Positions 42,540 through 53,407 of a stretch of 64,000 bases of DNA are shown here, piece after piece. Positions within the stretch are counted from its first letter, which is position 1, and each line of letters opens with the position of its first letter. The stretch comes from Prorocentrum cordatum (lineage: Eukaryota > Sar > Dinophyceae > Prorocentrales > Prorocentraceae). The notes below the pieces were generated by a model. It was given only the letters and a program-made list of their open reading frames with translations, did not search any database and was not told the origin of the DNA. The stretch is taken from NCBI GenBank assembly GCA_963575745.1, contig CAUYUJ010021149.1, positions 79,897 through 143,896 of the forward strand, in the 5' to 3' direction. Position numbers and translations under genes: made by a program.

Positions 42540-43620
42540 GATCCGTCTTGTGCCACTCTTGGGGCTTCTCTAGACGCTCTTTGTTAGGGTGCTGCGTGGC
42601 GTCGGCCGGAACTTCTCTTGGGGCCCTATCGTGGCTGAGTTGTGGCTGTCCTGGGGTGTGGGGGGGTTCAGTTCCGGGGAAGGCGTGGAGACTTCCAGGG
42701 GGCCATGGATCGTTTTGTGCACACAGTGCGACATTTAGGCGGCTGGCTCTGCGTGCCTGAAGACGGCACGGTGGCCAACGTAGACCTCTTACAAACCAAT
42801 TTCCTTCCGCGGGCTTCGGACGAGGTTCCGCTGGCTTCCGCCAGCCAACATCAGCCAGCTTCCGCGGGCCTTCGGCCGGCCTCCGCGGTGGGCGAGAAGA
42901 CGACTTCTGAATTCCCCGAATACAAGAAACATCATTGAAACACTACACGGACTTATGCGCCGAGGAAGGACCTTTAGGCATCGAACAACCGAAACGCGTG
43001 GCGCCAGACTCGAGAATCCACATAGAGCGCGATACTGGCCTGTTGGCATCCAGCCCATCCCGCCACCGCGCTTCGGTTGTGATGCAGAGGTCTCTTGGAT
43101 GCCTGTTGGGGTTTCTTGGGAAGCCTCTGGGGAGCCTCCTGGAAGCAGTTTTGAAGCATATTGGGGGTCGCTTGGAGGCCTCTTTTAGGCCTCTTGGAGC
43201 CTGAAGGCGATCTCGGGTGTCTCCTTGGGGCGGATGGCTCGAAATCTCAATTCGAGTTCTCCCTCTCTCTCCTGGGACCCTTTACTATTGGGGCTCCCTT
43301 GGGGCCCTAATGGGCACCTCTTGAGCCGTCTTGCGGCCTTCTGGGGCGGTATCGTGCCGCTCTCGGGAGGCCTCCGAGCGCTCTTGGAGCTGTCCTGGGG
43401 TCTCTGAGGTGGCTCTGAGGATGTTTGGACGCCTTCCAGCAGCCTCGGAGGCCCATCGGCAGTGAAAAGGCGAGGTGCTACGAACGTACTGCTTGTGGAC
43501 AGATTTTGAACAATTTGGCGACTCGGGGCCCTGTTGGGAGCGTCTGCATCCTGTACCTGGAAGCCTCTGGGAGCCTCTGTGAGCCGTCGTGGAAGCGTCT
43601 TCGGGTGCCTTGGGTCCGTC
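42540..43620. repeat. TTGGGGCC-type degenerate repeat, plus orientation
   Basis: CTTGGGGCC, TCTTGGAGCC and CTCTGGGAGCC words throughout, interrupted by a unique stretch (42790-43060). At 43436-43530 it contains the conserved core (CGGAGGCCCATCGGCAGTGA, AAGGCGAG, TACG...TGAA) that also occurs three times in 46.6-47.2 kb. Confidence 0.75.
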
Positions 43621-43623
43621 TTG

Positions 43624-43626
<3 letters not shown>

Positions 43627-43658
<32 letters not shown>
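43627..43658. repeat. (AT)n microsatellite
   Basis: Uninterrupted TATATA run. Confidence 0.97.
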
Positions 43659-43661
<3 letters not shown>

Positions 43662-44430
43662 TCCAGACGCTCACAATGGTCTTTGGAGCATGCCTCGCCG
43701 AGACTTCCAGCTGAAATGTGAAAGGATGCATTTTGCAGTGTGAAAAGAGAGGCGCTTCCAGTTCAAATCGTAGTGATACACATGTCGGCAGACTGCACAC
43801 TGGCAGTCCCTATTGCATTGACGCGCAATGGTACGCCAGCCCCTCCCTGTGGCTACCGTCACCTGGCTTCCGAGCGGTATTTTGAGCCCAGTGCCGCTCC
43901 CCGCCAGCCCTTGCTGCGACGCTATCGGCCACGCGGCTGGGACAACAAACGGCCCGCAGGGGAACCAAAATCGACGGGCTGGCATCCCCCGAATCTGCCG
44001 CTCAAAAAGGGGAGGGGTCGAGGAGGAGGAGGAGGAGCAGAGGAGGACAAGTGAAACACAAAGGGGTATTAGGAAGCAAGGATCACCTGCCCCGCAGGAG
44101 AACCAGGCCAGATCCACTAACTAAGAACTGGGAGAGCCCGGGCACCCAGGCAACGAGGAGGGGACGGAGGAAGAGGAACGCAAAGGAGGGGGCCTGCAAG
44201 AGAGCGGCTCACGCCATCGCCATCATACTGTCGTACCCCGGCACCGGTATCAAGATCTCCCTGCCCATCTTGCTGGTGCTACGGCTGATGAAGACAATCG
44301 GAACCACGATGAAGATTGTTAGTAGCCCTCCCCATGCAGGGTGGAGGCTGCAAGGTGACGGGCACGGGTAGTGGTACCGGTGCGCCATGGGCCCAGCAGC
44401 GCAACTCCCTGCGCCAGGGTCGTGCATTGA
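43659..44430. other. Unassigned spacer
   Basis: Short GAG tract near 44018-44045. The minus strand 44280-44210 is mildly hydrophobic (ISRSTSKMGREILIPVPGYD). No gene called. Confidence 0.4.
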
Positions 44431-44651
44431 ATTCATCCGTTGGGAGGTCGGAGTCGGTGGGGTAGGAGCTGGAGTCGGGGCCAGCGTCGGAGCAGGAGTC
44501 GGAGCTGGAATGGAGGTGCGACTGCTCGGCACGGGTGGTGGTAGTGGAAGGGGCGCCGCTGGCGTCTGCGCTGGCGTAGGCGCCGGTGGTGGCGCTGGCG
44601 TCGTAGCTGGGGAGTCGGAACTGGGGATAGAAGTGGTGGGTGGCGCACACG

Positions 44652-44672
44652 TTATCCCATGTGGTGGGATAA
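44652..44672. repeat. Hairpin TTATCCCA/TGGGATAA, copy 1
   Basis: 8-bp perfect arms with a 5-nt loop at the junction between sub-arrays. Confidence 0.9.
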
Positions 44673-44977
44673 GACGCTGGGAGCAGGGTTTATTCGATCG
44701 GCATTGGCATCGACAGGTCTAGGCGCAGGTCTAGGCGCTGGCATCGACGTCGGGTTAGGCGTTGGCATTGGTGCTGGCGTCGGTGTTGGCGTCTGTGCTG
44801 GTGTAGACGTTGGCGTCGGTGAAGGCATAGGCACAAGCGTGGGTGCTGGTGTCGGTGCTGGCGTCTGCGCTGGCGTAGTCGCCGGTGGTGGCGCGGGCGT
44901 CGGAGCTGGGCGTCGGAGCTAGAGAGTCGGAGCTGGGGAGTCGGAGCTGAAGGTAGAAGTGATGGATTGCGCACACA

Positions 44978-44998
44978 TTATCCCATGGGGTGGGATAA
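44978..44998. repeat. Hairpin TTATCCCA/TGGGATAA, copy 2
   Basis: Same arms as 44652-44672, 326 bp downstream, at the next sub-array junction. Confidence 0.9.
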
Positions 44999-45689
44999 GG
45001 CGCCGGCGTCGGTGCTGGCCTCGGTGCTGGCGTCAATGCCGGTGTCCGTGCGGCTGTCAGCGATGGCATCGGGGCTGGCGTAGGCGCTGGCTTTGGTGTT
45101 GGCGTAGGCGCAGGCGCTGGTGCCTGCGTTGGTGCTGGCGTCGGTACTGGCCTCGGTGCAGGCGTCGGTGCCGGCGTCGATGCTGATGCTATCGATGATG
45201 TCGGAGCTGACGTAGGCGTTGGGGCTGGTGCTGGCGTAGGTGCATGTGCTGGCATCGGTGCCAGTGTAAGCGCTGGCGTTGGTGCTGGCGTAATTAGGTG
45301 CCGGTGTTGGCGCTGGTGGCAGTGCTGGCGACGGCGCTGGTGTAGGCGCAGGCGTTGGTGCTAGCGTCGGCGCTGGCGTCGGTGCTGGCGTCGGTGCTGG
45401 TCGATGGTGCTGGTGTAAGTGTTGGTTTTGATGTTGGAGTCGGTGATAACAACAGTGCTGGTATAGGCGCTGGTGGAGGCGCTGGCGTTGGCGCCGGCGG
45501 TGGCGCCGGCGTTGGTGCTGTCGCCGGTGCTGGACGCTGCGCTGCGACAGAGGACAGGTCGGAGTGTCGAGTTGGTGGAGTCGGTGGCGGTTGGAGGTCG
45601 GATCGCTGAGGTTGCGGAGGCTGGAGGTCGGCTGGTGGAGGTGGCAGTGCGAACCCCGAGGGCAATTGCTACTGGAAGTGGTACTGGAA

Positions 45690-46440
45690 TCACGGCACCC
45701 GGGGGAGCGGATGGGAGTCGTGCGCAGTCCAGCGCCGGGTAAGGACGCGGGTGGAACGGCCGTGGCCTCGAACACCTTCCCGTACCCATTGTGTCATTGC
45801 GTCGTAAAGTGCTGCCGTCGGCAGGGGGGTCTGGGCGTGTCGCTGGTAATTGGTGCACCTGTACGTCGCATAGACCAGAAGGGCGATGGTCGTGAGCATC
45901 TCCGTGGTGTTGGCCAAAGGATTTACCAGAAGAAAAGAATGGAGGTTCACGAACAGGTGCGGGTCGAGGTGCAAGAACTGCGCAGCAAGCCGCTTCACCA
46001 CCGGGCACTTCGCGTAATGCTCAATCGCGTCCTGTGTGTGGGGGGCACTCTGCACAGGAGGCATGGTCCACCATGTTGTTGAAAACGACGGGCCGTCGTC
46101 CATCGATTCCACATCGTGCTGAAGACCGCCGACTGTACCCTTGGAGCCACCAACTTGTTCAACTGCTTAAGGTGATGGAGAGCTGCCCGGCCATGCCAAT
46201 TCTCTGTGCGCTGCCGGACTGGAAACAAGCTAGTGATGTGAGCGTGGTCGGGCATGTTGAGGTACCAGCGTCGGTATTTGTGCCGGATGCGGTGTTCGGC
46301 TGGCGGGGCGCGCGCCTGTAAGAGTCGAGCATACACGGTGGCTTGGAAACGAGCGCGGATGCGGCCCCATTCTTTCACGGAGTAAGGAGTGGGACGCGTC
46401 GGTGCCATGGAGCGGTATAGCTCGGGGATATTGGACCATC
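45690..46440 (-). pseudogene. LINE ORF2 C-terminus with CCHC-type zinc motif
   Basis: Read leftward: YRRWYLNMPDH (about 46275-46245), KQLNKLVAPRVQSAVFST, WNRWTTARRFQ, CLLC, then after a frame change near 46045 (a C-rich run) TQDAIEHYAKCPVVKRLAAQ, HSFLLVNPLAN and LTTIALLVYATYRCTNYQR. The order W-x2-W-T-A-R-R-F-Q, C-x2-C, E-H-Y-x2-C-P is the usual C-terminal end of dinoflagellate LINE ORF2, where the C-x2-C ... H-x3-C motif is thought to bind element RNA or DNA. Only this end is present; upstream is GGCC-rich repeat, so the copy is truncated as well as frameshifted. Confidence 0.8.
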
Positions 46441-47290
46441 TGGGCAGCCTCGAAGGCCGTCTGGAGTCCATCTGGGGCCGTCTTGGGGTGGTCTTGAGAG
46501 GCAAGTGAGCATTCTTGCAGCCGTCTGGGAGGCTCTTAGGCGTTCTTGGAGCTGTCCTGGAGGCCTCTGGGGCACCTCTTTTGGGAGCCATCGATAAGCC
46601 TCCGAAGCCTGTCGGCATGGAAAAAGTGGCTCCCTCAAATATGCAAGGTTTTCGTTGGGTTTTGATGGTTCTTTCCTCAGGGAGGCCTCGGGGAAGCCTC
46701 TGAGGGCGTGTTCTGGGCCTCTTGGGGAATCTCTTGGAGGCGTCGTGGAGGCGTGCTGATGGTCAGGGGCCCCTTGGGACCGTCTTGAACCGTATTGGCG
46801 GCCCCCGGAGCTGTCTTGCGGCCATTCGGGGCCGCTGTGGATCTGTGGGAAGCCCTTTAGCGCTCTTGAAGCCGTCCTGGAACTGGCTGGGGCTCCTCGT
46901 GGGGCAGTCCCGGTCGCTGTGGGGCCCATCCAGAGGTCTCCGAAGTCCATCGGCAGTGACAAGGCGAGTTCTTCAAACACGTACGGTTTTCCATAGGTGT
47001 TTGAAGGATTTGGGGATCTCGGGGCCTTTTGGGAAGCATCTTGGGGCGCGTCTGGGGCTGCTCGTGGAACCGTTCCGGATGTTTTGGGGGCCATCCACAG
47101 GACTCCGAGGCCCACCGGCAATGAACAGGCGAATTCTTTTTTTTTTTTTAAAAAGTACGGTTTCCCATTCATTCTTGAATGGTTTGGGTTCTCGGGGTCG
47201 AAACTACCCCCTCGGAGGCCCCCGAGAGCCCTCAGAAGAGACCCCAAGAAGCATCCATGAGGACCCTGACCAACAACCCAGGGACGGTGG
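46441..47290. repeat. TTGGGGCC-type repeat block with three conserved cores
   Basis: Same words as 42.5-43.6 kb. Conserved cores at about 46590-46665, 46925-47005 and 47090-47185: (C/A)TCCGA(A/G)G(C/T)CC, AT/ACCGGCA(G/A)TGA, A(A/C)AGGCGA, then TACGGTTTTCC or similar. The last two are about 164 bp apart. A long minus-strand open frame over this block (about 1.6 kb to 47964) is a by-product of stop-poor repeats. Confidence 0.75.
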
Positions 47291-47479
47291 CGAAATGGGC
47301 CGAAGGCCATTAGATATATTATACTGTTCTCTTTGGTTGGCCCTCCTCTTTTCCTGTGGCTTGCTGAAGGAGTGTCTGGCGTGCTAAATGTCCAGTGTTC
47401 TGCGTTCCTTTGGGAACTCCTACTGGGGCTTCGGCCCAACCCGCCGGCAACCCGAACAGCTCGCGAATGTCGCTCTCCG

Positions 47480-48185
47480 TTGGCCGCATCGGCTCCAAGA
47501 CGGCCCAGGTGGCCCCCCAGATGGCCTCCAAGATGGTCCCAAGACGCCTCTGAGACGGCCACGATGGGCTCCAAGACGGCGAACATGCCACCAAGAGAGC
47601 TCGACATGTCTTCAAGACGGGCGAAGATGCATTTAAGACAGCCCAAGCTGGCCTCACAATTGCCCAACACAGCCCAACAGGTCCCCGGGAGGCCTCCGAG
47701 ACGGCCCACGGGGCGGCATCCAGGAGGTCCTCCAGGAAGGCCCAAAGAGGCCCAGATCATGGATTTTCTGACGGTCTTTAAGAATGTGGGCATTTGCTTC
47801 ATTTCGGCCTTCCGACGGCACAAGACGACCCGGGAGTCCCCCAAGGTCGCCCCAAGATCGCCCAAGAGGCCTCCAAGATGGCCGCATGACGGCGCAAGAG
47901 GCTCCCGCAAGACAGCTCCAAGACGCCCAAGAAGGCCCCCAAGACGGCCCCAAGAGGGCCTCAAGTCGGTTCAGAGAGGCCCCACAAACGCGGCTTCCGA
48001 CGGCGTCAGACGGGCCAGGAATGCCCCAAGGCGGCCAAAGACACCCCCGAGAAGCCCCCTAAGGTCCCCAAGCCCCAAGAGGCCAAGGAGGCCCCCAAGA
48101 GGCCTCCAAGAGGCCCCCAGGAAGCTCCAAGGAGGCCCCAAGAGTGCACCAAGAGGCTCCCAAGAGGCTCTCAAGAGGCCTCCTC
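47480..48185. repeat. AAGACGGCCC-type repeat block, opposite orientation
   Basis: CCAAGACGGCCC and CCAAGAGGCC words, i.e. the complement of the words in 46441-47290. The two blocks form an inverted pair separated by about 190 bp of unique sequence. Confidence 0.8.
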
Positions 48186-49022
48186 CTCCTCCTACTCCTC
48201 TTCCTCTTCATCATTCTCCCTCTCCTGATCCTCCACCTCTTCCTCCCAAGTGTTCCCCGATGAATTTCTAGAGCTGCTGGAGAAACATATAGTCCGATAG
48301 CCTGGCTAAGCTGGGGCCCAATGTTTGGCCACAGAGGCGCTTCCCACAAGGCAGAGGGCGGCGGTGATTCGCCGCAGGCATCTTCGATACCATCTTGAAC
48401 CGTCCTGGAAGCCCACTAGCCCATCTGAGACTATTGGAGAGGCCTGACGGCCAGTGCCGCCGCCCCTGAACGACGACGACGACGTCGACGACGACGTTTT
48501 TGCAATTACTCCAGCACTCCTTGTCAGCGAAGCGGTGGGGGCGCCAGGCAGTGAAGAGCACTTCCGTGTGCGTCCGCACGCCAGCACAAGCAAGTCTTAG
48601 AAGAGAAAAAATGTTGTGATTGCCTGGAAAGCACTGCAGTGAGCGTTTGCACGCATGTATGCCGACGGCGACGACGACGACGCCAACGAGATTCGGCCGA
48701 CCAGCGCGGAAGAAGCTCTTGTATCCGCTAAAACCTAATCAGGAATAACCGTCCCCTCGAGCCTGATCATCCTCGTCGTATATCCCCCCCTCCCCCCGTG
48801 TACCGTAGGGCCAGGCCTGCCGGGCACGCTCGCACGTCTTTACGTTCCAATCATTGGAAGCGCTGCGGCTCGCCATTAACTATCCAGGCACCTCATGCCT
48901 CCGAATCGCGTACCTGTAGTCCGGGGGAGGGATACATGTAGTCTGGGGGGTAGCTACAGACCGGAGCCCCAAAACTATTGAGGGACTCCGATAAGGTGGG
49001 GGCATTGGATAAGCAAACCTTC
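48186..49022. other. Unassigned; short GACGAC tracts
   Basis: CTC tract at 48180-48215, GACGACGAC words at 48473-48500 and 48665-48683. Decayed CCATCTTGAACCGTCCTGG words (48390-48415) link it to the GGCC-rich family. No gene recognised. Confidence 0.45.
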
Positions 49023-49170
49023 GATAAGGAATCCAGGGTCTGGAAGCCAGTGGAACTCCAATCGTGGGTTGGCCATGGATATCACCGCCGCCCTCATCAG
49101 ATAAGGAACCCTCCAGGGTCTGAAGCCTCCTGGGTGCATTCCTTAACGAACGCCCCCAGCGTATTGGAGT
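49023..49170. repeat. Dispersed ~135-bp repeat, copy 2
   Basis: Same as 26652-26785. Contains a partial internal duplication: AAGGAATCCAGGGTCTGGAA at 49027 and AAGGAACCCTCCAGGGTCTG at 49104. Confidence 0.85.
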
Positions 49171-49899
49171 CTGCAGAAACAACTCCGTGAAACAATTTTC
49201 GGAGCTCTGACATCGCCTGTACAAGCGCACAAGCGCGCAAGACGCTACGCTACTACCGCATCGCGTTCGGCGATCGGGGGGCCCCAACGGGCCCGCACCA
49301 AAGGTCACTCCGGCGAAGGGTCACTCTTACGTGTCGTCGACCGAAGCTGGGCGAAAACGCCCGGCTCAAAGAGGGCGTCGCCGGGATCCCGGGGGACCGT
49401 TCTCTCGTGGGGCCTGCCTTTGCTTTGACGCCGGCCGCCGCCGCGCTCCCGCTGGCGGAGCCGCCCTCCGCTCGACGCTTTTCTGCCCGCGCCGCGGCGG
49501 CCCCACGCTGTGGGCCCCCGCACGTCTGGGGCCACCGTTGGGGCCGCGTGGAGGCCACCCTGGGGCCAGCAGCTGGGGCCACTGCGGGGCCACCTCGGCA
49601 CCAGTCTGCGCCACCCTGTGAAGACGACGCCAGGACGAGGATGGATTCGGGCGAGGCTGTCGAGAGTCTCTGAGATCCCGCGGCTCTGGAGGATGTCTCG
49701 GGCGCCGCGGCCTTCTCAGAGCGTTCCAGAACGCTCCGAGAACGTCCCGGAATGCTCTGGAACAGGTTTATCCTCGCCCTAGCCCGGTCCGACACCCTAT
49801 TCCGACCAGCCCTCTGGGCGTGAGTGGCTCAGGGAGCTTCCTCTTCCACCCCTTCCCCCACCCGACCGGCAGCCAACCCCGACCCATGAAGGCACCCAT
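49171..49899. other. GC-rich unassigned region
   Basis: Open on several frames because stops are rare. GGGGCCAC words at 49530-49590. No domain recognised. Confidence 0.4.
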
Positions 49900-51062
49900 G
49901 AGGGCGCCCCTCCCACAATCCGTGTCAAAAGCAATGCAAAACCAACTTTGGAGCAAAATCTTAGGTCATGCTCGTGGGCCCCGGGAGGTGCCAGCATATT
50001 GCCTGCTGCACGCAGGGCCACCATCTCTGACAAAAAGATACATGCGCGGCCACCCCGCGATAACTGCCCACTGGTTCTTGATAAGGACGTGGGGGGGTGC
50101 TGCCACATTGCCTGATGTGTGCAGGTCCACCAAACACCACCATGATGGCCACCCCGCCGCGATTGCGCAATGGTTTTCGACATGGGGGCCGACATGTTTC
50201 CCGATGTGTGCTGTCACGTGCGCGAGCGCACCTAACACACTCTGCGCGTGCCCTAAGCGTGGCGCACCTGGCGCGTCTGGTGTATTCGGCACACATGGTG
50301 CTTGCGGAGCACTTGGCGCATCTGGCGCAGCAGGCGTGCCTGGCACGCTTGGGCCCCATGGGTGCCTGGCGCACCTGGCGCGCGTGGCGCGCCTGGTACG
50401 CGTGGCGCACCTCGCCCCAGTATCGCGCACATGGGGTCTGTTGTGGCTCCCAGTAGCTGTCCATCCAAAGACAACCACTAAACATGCTCGGGTGCACCTA
50501 TGTGTTGGGAGGGCGGGTGGGAATAATGAACGCCCCCTCCACCTGGCAACCGGCAGCCATTTCGTCCCCATGATGACCCCTCCCCACCATCTCTCGAAAA
50601 CAAAAATAAAATGCACTTCGCCTCCAAATTTGGAGCATGCGCGGGCGCCCCGCGACCACCTCGCAATGGTTTTCGACAGGACGACGGGGGAAGCTCATAT
50701 TGTTTGCTGCGCCAAAACAGCCATCCCTGTCAAAAGTGAATCAAACATTAATTGTGCATCCGAAACTGGAACATTCGTGGGCGCCCCGCGACCACTTCGC
50801 ATTGGTTCTTGAAATGGCGCAGGCCAACCAGCGCTGACGAAAAAACACGCAATATGAAGATTGCCTCCAGATCAGCAGCATACGCGGGCGTCCCGCGACC
50901 ACTTTGCATTGGTTTTTGATAGGAGCTGCGGGATGGGGCATCACATAGATTGCTTGCTGCACGCACTCCAACAATCCCTGCGAGCTTACAATACAAATGC
51001 GCGTTGCTTCCAAATCTAGAGCATGCGCGGGCGCCCCGCGACCATTGCGCATTGTTCCCTAC
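49900..51062. repeat. ~139-bp repeat family, first block
   Basis: Units built from GAGCATGCGCGGGCGCCCCG, CGACCAC, CGCATTGGTTTTTGA, GGACGGCGGGG, GCTTGCTGCGCGCAGGCCAA and CATCCCTGTCAAAA, then CAATACAAA and TTGCCTCCAAATCT. Clear starts at 50635, about 50770, 50877 and 51021; older copies from 49955. A GGCGCACCTGG-type short repeat (50255-50420) is inserted. Confidence 0.85.
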
Positions 51063-51179
51063 CTAGGCTCTGCCTAGAAGGGTTCTTACTGTATAAGCTT
51101 AAAGGGCCGGGCAGTGGACCACGCCCCGCGCGGTTCCCCCGGCATCCGCCCCGCGGTTCCCCCAGGATCCTGGGAGCTT

Positions 51180-51752
51180 CAGCTTTAGCTTTAGCTTTAG
51201 CTTTAGCTTTAGATTTAGCTTTAGCTGTAGCTTTAGTTTTAGCTTTAGCTTAGCTTTAGCTTAGCTTTAGCTTAGCTTTAGCTTAGCTTTAGCTTAGCTT
51301 TAGCTTAGCTTTAGCTTAGCTTTAGCTTAGAGTTAGCTTAGCTTTAGCTTAGCTTTAGCTTAGAGTTAGCTTAGCTTTAGCTTAGATTTAGCTTTGCTGT
51401 AGCTTAGCTTTAGTTTAGCTGTAGTTTAGATTTAGTTTAGCGTTAGCTTAGATGTAGCTTGGCTGTAGCTTAGCTTCAGCTTAGCTTTACCTTAGCTTTA
51501 GCTTAGCTTTAGTTTCGTTTTAGATTAGCTGCAGTTTAGCTTTAGCTTGGATGTCGTTTAGCGGTAGTTTAGCTTTAGCTTAGCTTCAGTTTAGCTTCAG
51601 TTTAGATTTAGCTTAGCTTTAGCTTAGCTTTAGCTTAGCGTTAGCTTAGCTTTAGTTTAGCTTTAGCTTAGATTTAGCTTAGCTTTAGCTTAGCTTTAGC
51701 TTAGCTTATCTTTAGCTTAGCTTTAGCTTAGCTTTAGCTTAGCTTTACTGTT
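51180..51752. repeat. (TTTAGC)n then TTTAGCTTAGC 11-bp array
   Basis: Starts as eight or so TTTAGC hexamers, then alternates TTTAGC and TTAGC for over 500 bp with point variants (TTTAGT, TGTAGC, TTCAGC). Every unit contains AGCT. It is embedded in the 139-bp repeat block. Confidence 0.97.
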
Positions 51753-52600
51753 ACTACTAATGCTGCTTTCCTGGGGGGCTCCAACTCCTAGGTAGGGTCG
51801 CCTTGGATATTTTTTTGTTAAGGATATCCGGGTGCTACTCATTTGTGGGGAAGGCGGGCGGGAGTGAGCGAGGCAGCTTGCTTGCGCCTTGTGAGCAGGA
51901 GGTGTCTTGACCACTGCTCCCTATGAATAAACCCCCCCTTACCCAAGCGACCAGCAGCCAACCATGACCCATGCCGACGCCCCCCATCACACCATCCCTT
52001 TTCAAAAACCAATACACATTCACTTTACCCCGAAATCTGGAGCATGCGCGGGCGCCCCGCGACCACCTCGCATTGGTGTTTGGCAAAGACGGCGGGGTGG
52101 CTCATATTTCATGCTGTCGCGCAGGCCAATCACCCGTGTCAAAAGTTAATCAAAAAATGCATGTTATCTCCGAATCTGGAGCATGCGCGGGCGCCCGGCG
52201 ATCACATCGCACTGGATGTTGATAGGGACGGCGGAGGGGCCCTCATAGTGCTTGCTGCGCGCAGGCCAACCATCGCTGTCGAAAAGAAATACAACATACA
52301 CTTTGCCTCCAAATCTGCCGTATGCGCGGACACCCCGCGACAAAATCGCATTGCTTGTTGACAGGGAGACCCAGGTGCGACTCACGATGTGGGAAGGCAT
52401 GTGGGTATGTGAGAATCGGCATGCGCCTTGTGAGTAAGAGGTGTCTTGATCACTGTTCCCTATTAATATACACCCCCTCCCCCAGGGACAATGAGGGCAC
52501 CCCCCCACACACCATCCATTGCAAAAAACACTACAAACACACACACACACACACACTTTGCCTCCAAACTCGGAGCATGCGCAGCGAACCCGATGCGGCC
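51753..52600. repeat. ~139-bp repeat family, second block
   Basis: Best copies in the window: GCATGC anchors at 52042 and 52181, a variant at 52320, each about 139 bp apart, and a truncated copy at about 52575. A second repeated phrase, GCCTTGTGAG(C/T)A(G/A)GAGGTGTCTTGA, occurs at 51886 and 52427. (CA)n at 52532-52556. Confidence 0.88.
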
Positions 52601-52639
52601 TTCCCCCACCATCCCTGTCAAAAAAAACAATACAGAATA

Positions 52640-52824
52640 CACGTGGCGGCGGGGGCAGCGGTGGCGGCGGCGGCAGCGGTGGCGGCAGCGGCTGCGGCGG
52701 CAGCGGCAGCGGGGGCGACGGCGGGGGTGGCGGCGGCGGCGGCGGCGGGCGCCGCGGCGGCGACGGCGGCGGACGGCGGCGGCGGGGCGGCGCGGCGGCG
52801 GCGGCGGCGGACACGGCAGCGGCG

Positions 52825-52855
<31 letters not shown>

Positions 52856-52868
52856 GCGGCGGCGGCGG
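52640..52868. repeat. (GGC)n / GGCAGC array
   Basis: CGG/GGC triplets with GCA and GAC variants. Poly-Gly, Ala, Arg and Pro frames are artefacts. Confidence 0.97.
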
Positions 52869-53109
52869 ATGCGCCCCCAATAGCTGCCCACCCAAAGACG
52901 ACTGCTGAATATGCTGCAGCTCGGGCCAGGCTCGGGTGTTACGTATGTGTTGGGAGGGCGGGTGGGAGTGAGCGAGACGGCTTGCGGGCGGGGAGGGAGT
53001 CTTGACCCCCCCCTACCCCATACCCCTGAACCACTGGGGCGTCCAAGAAGGATTTAGCGAGAAAACGAAAATCATGAAGTTCAGAGAGGTGTTGGGCCAA
53101 TTCTGGTCT

Positions 53110-53395
53110 CCTGGGAGGTCGGCTACTTGAACACCCGCCCTTCTTTGATCCAATTCCTCCTAGATGGCCCAAAGATGGCCCCCTAGGCCCCCAGGGGTTT
53201 CCAGAAGGGGCCCCACAAGGCGCCCAGGAGGCCCCAAGAGGCACCAAAGAGGCCCCAAAAAAGGCCCCCAAGAGATCCCCAAAAGGCCCCCATGAGTACC
53301 CAAAAGCTTCCTCAAGGCACCATACACGCTCTAAGAAGCCCGCGGGACCGCCAAAGGCACCCAAAACACATCTGAAGAGACATCCGAGAGGCCTG
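53110..53395. repeat. AAGAGGCCCC-type degenerate repeat
   Basis: Same word family as 2.3-2.8 and 47.5-48.2 kb, plus orientation (CCAAGAGG, CCAAAGAGGCCCC). Confidence 0.8.
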
Positions 53396-53407
53396 TGGCC
53401 TGTCTGC

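Larger units (their letters stand above)
44431..45560. repeat. Degenerate GCTGGCGTCGGT dodecamer array
   Basis: Hexamer/dodecamer words GGCGTCGGTGCTG with G/T/A changes over more than 1 kb. A ~130-bp junction segment occurs twice (44575-44690 and 44905-45005: GGGGAGTCGGA, TAGAAGTG, GCGCACAC, then a hairpin). Minus-strand readings are Pro-Thr or Ala-Ser-Thr-Asp repeats; a secreted repeat protein cannot be excluded, but no consistent frame spans the array. Confidence 0.85.

Noticed and set aside
46375-47964. 529-codon open frame on the minus strand
   Set aside because: It covers two oppositely oriented GGCC-rich repeat blocks and reads as Leu-Gly-Arg and Pro-Arg word salad. Absence of stops is explained by the repeat words.
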